Source: Nitrososphaera sp.
GTDB taxonomy: Archaea > Thermoproteota > Nitrososphaeria > Nitrososphaerales > Nitrososphaeraceae
Assembly (NCBI GenBank): GCA_023252395.1
Contig: JAJPDY010000052.1
Location: 1-7,661, forward strand
Direction of reading: 5' to 3'
DNA: 7,661 nt
Shown here: positions 5,917 through 7,661 of the stretch, piece after piece
Layout of the letters: every line of letters starts with the position of its first letter
Numbering within the stretch: position 1 is the first letter of the stretch
The notes under the pieces: generated by a model
Seen by the model: the letters and a program-made list of their open reading frames with translations, nothing else
Databases searched by the model: none
Told to the model about the DNA's origin: nothing
Program-made: the position numbers and the translations under genes

Positions 5917-6005
5917 GCCCAAGTTTAGCCGGATTATGTTCTGGCGGCTTGGGCGGCCGATTTCCTATGCACGGCATGCATTCTCCCGACAGAAAGCAAG
6001 GAAAT
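5917..6005 (+). other. Potential structured RNA in the gap after the multicopper oxidase
   Basis: The 138-bp gap 5902-6039 holds no convincing reading frame. Two consecutive stem-loops can be drawn. The first has GCCCAAG 5917-5923 paired with CTTGGGC 5948-5954, an internal loop, then GCCGGA 5928-5933 with TCTGGC 5940-5945 (one G-U) and a six-base loop. The second has ATTTCCT 5960-5966 with AGGAAAT 5999-6005, a ten-base 5' bulge, then TGC-A-TTCT 5977-5984 with AGAA-A-GCA 5991-5998 (one A-A mismatch) and loop CCCGAC. It could be a 3'-UTR element of the upstream mRNA or a small RNA. It resembles no class I know. Confidence 0.35.
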
Positions 6006-6008
6006 AGA

Positions 6009-6016
6009 ATAAATAT
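6009..6016 (+). promoter_or_regulatory. TATA box of the DUF2024 gene
   Basis: ATAAATAT is a strong archaeal TATA element with its centre 27 bp upstream of ATG 6040, predicting a leaderless or near-leaderless mRNA. It starts just 3 bp after the predicted stem-loop ending at 6005. Confidence 0.6.
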
Positions 6017-6039
6017 CGTGAAAATCGAGTTTATGGCAT

Positions 6040-6303
6040 ATGGAATGCGCAGTCTATGATACATATGTACAAAAGAAGGACGGGAAGGTTATGCACTTTG
6101 ACGTCGTGGTAGAAGCAAGCACTCCACACGAGAAGGCCATCGAGTATGGCAAGGAATACCTCAGCTCTGCTGGCCAGACTGGTCAAAAGATGACTCAGGA
6201 AGAGTGCCAGTTCTGCCACATCCAAGCGGCTCCGCCATTTGTCGAGAAGGCAATAAAGCAGAGCGGATATTGGATCCAAAAGATGGAAGGCTGCCCTCAG
6301 TAG
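6040..6303 (+). CDS. DUF2024 family protein
   Basis: An 87-residue small cytoplasmic protein. The opening CAVYDTYVQKKDGKVMHFD, the middle IEYGKEYLSSAGQ and the ECQFCHIQAAPP block near residue 56 match the DUF2024 pattern as I recall it; the family has no assigned biochemical function. Cys3, Cys56, Cys59, His19, His60 and Cys85 could build a metal site. The CQFCH string looks like a haem c motif, but there is no signal peptide. The start ATG 6040 fits the TATA box at 6009-6016. An earlier ATG at 6033 is out of frame and lies upstream of the expected transcript start. The gene is monocistronic, with a terminator-like hairpin across its stop. Confidence 0.85.
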   Translation: MECAVYDTYVQKKDGKVMHFDVVVEASTPHEKAIEYGKEYLSSAGQTGQKMTQEECQFCHIQAAPPFVEKAIKQSGYWIQKMEGCPQ

Positions 6304-6320
6304 GGCCTTCTCTATTTTTC
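6286..6320 (+). terminator. Intrinsic-terminator-like hairpin after DUF2024
   Basis: GAAG (6286-6289) pairs with CTTC (6307-6310) and GCCCT (6293-6297) with AGGGC (6302-6306). This makes a nine-bp stem with a three-base bulge and a CAGT loop, followed by TCTATTTTTC (6311-6320). The TAG stop lies on the descending arm. Archaea terminate mainly at T-rich tracts, so the T-run is probably the working part. Confidence 0.5.
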
Positions 6321-6330
6321 ATAGCACAAA

Positions 6331-6338
6331 TTATAATT
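6331..6338 (+). promoter_or_regulatory. TATA box of the threonine ammonia-lyase gene
   Basis: TTATAATT has its centre about 26 bp before 6360. That lies between the two possible ATGs (6355 and 6370) and leans towards ATG 6370 with a leader of about nine bases. Confidence 0.5.
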
Positions 6339-6369
6339 AAGGCATCCGCTGCTGATGCATTGCACACTA

Positions 6370-7623
6370 ATGAATGACGCCAGCGTGTGGAACCATGACA
6401 AGAAGCAGCGCGTCCCGACAATTGATGATATTCTCAAGGCGCGAGAGCTGATAGCAAGTACTGTCAGGAAGACTCCGCTCCAGAATTCTAGGACCTTCTC
6501 AAGGCTTGCCGGCACGAACCTATTCCTAAAGCTGGAATGCCAGCAAGTCACCGGCTCGTTCAAGGTGCGCGGGGCATTTGTCAAGGTAAGCAGGCTGACA
6601 GACAAGCAGGCAAGCCATGGCGTAATTGCGGCTTCTGCAGGCAACCATGCACAAGGCGTTGCATATGCGGCGGCGATAAAAAAGATCCCATGCACTATCG
6701 TGATGCCCCAGAACGCGTCGCCGGCCAAGGTGGCGGCAACTCGCTCATACGGCGCAAAAGTGATCCAGCGAGGCCTGAATTATGACGAGGCATGGGCTGC
6801 GACCCAAGAAATAGCAAAGGACGAAGGTAGAACTATAATTCACGCTTTCGACGACCCAGATGTCATAGCGGGGCAGGGAACGATTGGCCTCGAGCTGCTG
6901 GAAGACCTGCAGGACGTAGACAGAATATACCTGCCAGTTGGAGGAGGAGGGCTTGCAGCAGGCGTGGCGATTGCAATAAAATCTCGCAAGCCAAACGTCA
7001 AGATAATAGGAGTCGAATCAAAGGCGTTTCCGGCCATGAAAGAGTCCATGGCAAAGGGCTCGCTCCAATCTATGAAAATGGGGTACAGCATTGCAGATGG
7101 CATTTCAGTAAAACAACCCGGCAAGTTGACTTTTGAAATCGTGAACAAGCTTGTAGACGATATTGTGCTCGTAGATGACACGGCGATAGTAAAGACGATG
7201 TTCCTTTTGATGGAGCGCGCAAAGCTCGTCGTAGAGCCGGCCGGCGCCGCAAGCCTTGCATACCTGCTGTCAAACGGTGGACATGCCGGCAAGAAAGAAA
7301 AAGTTGTTTCGCTCCTGTCTGGAGGAAATGTCGACATGTACCTGCTGGGACAGGTGGTGGCAAAGGGCCTCATGCAGATGGGCAGGATGCTCAGGATATT
7401 CATCCTGTTGCCAGACAAGCCCGGCGCGCTTAAGGGCGTAGTTGACGGCATTTCAGAGCTGAGCGTTAACATTGTCGAGGTGGAGCATGACAGGCTGAGT
7501 TCTAACATACCCGCAGGAACTGCGGGCGTCTACCTTAGCCTTGAAATCGAGGACGAAAAGCATGCAGAGCGTCTAGTAGAATTCCTGAAACAAAAAGGAA
7601 TAGAGTTCAAGGTAGCCAGCTGA
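6370..7623 (+). CDS. ilvA: Threonine ammonia-lyase (threonine dehydratase) with C-terminal ACT-like domain
   Basis: A 417-residue PLP enzyme that deaminates L-threonine to 2-oxobutanoate and ammonia in the cytoplasm; some members also use serine. TGSFKVRGA holds the Schiff-base lysine (K65), SAGNHAQG (89-96) binds the substrate carboxylate, GGGGLAAG (191-198) binds the PLP phosphate, and SGGN (317-320) supplies the serine near the pyridine nitrogen. Residues about 340-417 (LRIFILLPDKPGALKGV onward) form one ACT-like domain. Length and a single ACT-type module resemble archaeal and TdcB/IlvA-short enzymes rather than the ~510-aa two-module E. coli IlvA. In an autotroph it most likely feeds isoleucine synthesis and may be inhibited by isoleucine or valine through the ACT domain; both are inferred. 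ATG 6370 is preferred from promoter spacing; ATG 6355 adds five residues. Confidence 0.92.
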   Translation: MNDASVWNHDKKQRVPTIDDILKARELIASTVRKTPLQNSRTFSRLAGTNLFLKLECQQVTGSFKVRGAFVKVSRLTDKQASHGVIAASAGNHAQGVAYAAAIKKIPCTIVMPQNASPAKVAATRSYGAKVIQRGLNYDEAWAATQEIAKDEGRTIIHAFDDPDVIAGQGTIGLELLEDLQDVDRIYLPVGGGGLAAGVAIAIKSRKPNVKIIGVESKAFPAMKESMAKGSLQSMKMGYSIADGISVKQPGKLTFEIVNKLVDDIVLVDDTAIVKTMFLLMERAKLVVEPAGAASLAYLLSNGGHAGKKEKVVSLLSGGNVDMYLLGQVVAKGLMQMGRMLRIFILLPDKPGALKGVVDGISELSVNIVEVEHDRLSSNIPAGTAGVYLSLEIEDEKHAERLVEFLKQKGIEFKVAS

Positions 7624-7635
7624 CATACTCCATAG

Positions 7636-7647
7636 TTTTTGTATTGT
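7636..7647 (+). terminator. T-rich run after threonine ammonia-lyase
   Basis: TTTTTGTATTGT begins 12 bp after the TGA stop. Such T-tracts are the usual archaeal termination signal; no stem precedes it. Confidence 0.4.
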
Positions 7648-7654
7648 ATAAAAT
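7647..7654 (+). promoter_or_regulatory. Probable TATA box of the next gene beyond the window
   Basis: TATAAAAT is a near-consensus archaeal TATA element 7-15 bp before the window end. By the spacing of the other genes here it would serve a start near 7677, outside the window. It could also simply be part of the AT-rich terminator. Confidence 0.35.
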
Positions 7655-7661
7655 TGCCTTC

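Noticed and set aside
5902..6039. tRNA or known riboswitch in the longest gap
   Set aside because: No T-loop GTTCRA motif, acceptor stem or known aptamer core is visible; only generic stem-loops can be drawn.
6033..6059. Short upstream frame starting ATG 6033 before DUF2024
   Set aside because: It is out of frame, only eight codons before a stop, and begins upstream of the transcript start expected from the TATA box.
6205..6222. CQFCH in DUF2024 as a cytochrome c haem site
   Set aside because: The protein has no signal peptide, and the string fits the DUF2024 pattern.
6312..6728. 138-residue minus-strand frame over the start of threonine ammonia-lyase
   Set aside because: Antisense to conserved PLP-enzyme motifs and the TATA box; no recognisable features.
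6840..7508. 222-residue minus-strand frame opposite threonine ammonia-lyase
   Set aside because: Ser/Thr/Pro-rich shadow of a strongly conserved gene, with no domain and no promoter.
1..7661. CRISPR array, insertion sequence or defence island
   Set aside because: No repeat-spacer pattern, transposase, terminal inverted repeats or toxin-antitoxin pair seen on either strand.

Overview
This window looks like a piece of a Nitrososphaera-type ammonia-oxidising archaeon (Thaumarchaeota/Nitrososphaerota). That is inferred from four things. Base composition is moderate, about half G+C by eye. Genes are short mono- or bicistronic units on alternating strands. Archaeal TATA boxes repeatedly lie about 24-30 bp upstream of start codons with no Shine-Dalgarno sequence, which implies leaderless mRNAs. 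The gene content (DUF432, MscS, two-domain multicopper oxidase, DUF2024, thioredoxin/NHL protein) also fits that group. No rRNA, tRNA, CRISPR array or insertion sequence was seen.

Layout. Positions 1-98 (-) hold the 5' end of an MFS transporter, whose TATA box abuts and slightly overlaps the 3' end of an MscS-type mechanosensitive channel (128-1075, -). MscS is divergent from a DUF432 protein (1155-1901, +) across a 79-bp shared promoter region. DUF432 converges on a nitroreductase-family flavoprotein (1898-2518, -), and the two stop codons share a CTAG. A 60-residue charged protein of unknown function (2604-2786, +) is followed after 1 nt by a two-TM protein with an extracytoplasmic CGSC motif (2788-3150, +; start uncertain). 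That gene abuts, stop to stop with no gap, a 499-residue thioredoxin-like/NHL-propeller protein resembling NHLRC2 (3151-4650, -). Divergent from it is a secreted two-domain multicopper oxidase (4768-5901, +) with the full ligand set for a T1 and a trinuclear copper centre. A structured intergenic stretch (5891-6005) follows, then a DUF2024 protein (6040-6303, +), an intrinsic-terminator-like hairpin, and a PLP-dependent threonine ammonia-lyase with a C-terminal ACT-like domain (6370-7623, +). The window ends with a T-rich run and a probable TATA box for the next gene.

How the genes may work together. No large operon or defence system is visible. Two local partnerships are suggested by arrangement. 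MscS and DUF432 could be co-controlled from one promoter region. The divergent multicopper oxidase and thioredoxin/NHL pair, with a membrane CxxC protein at the far end of the NHL gene, may reflect redox or copper housekeeping, but this rests on context only. Threonine ammonia-lyase probably supplies 2-oxobutanoate for isoleucine synthesis. The most unusual items are the run of three potential stem-loops after the multicopper oxidase, its probable leucine axial position at the T1 copper, a dyad operator-like site at the NHL promoter, and the start-codon puzzle of the CxxC membrane protein.
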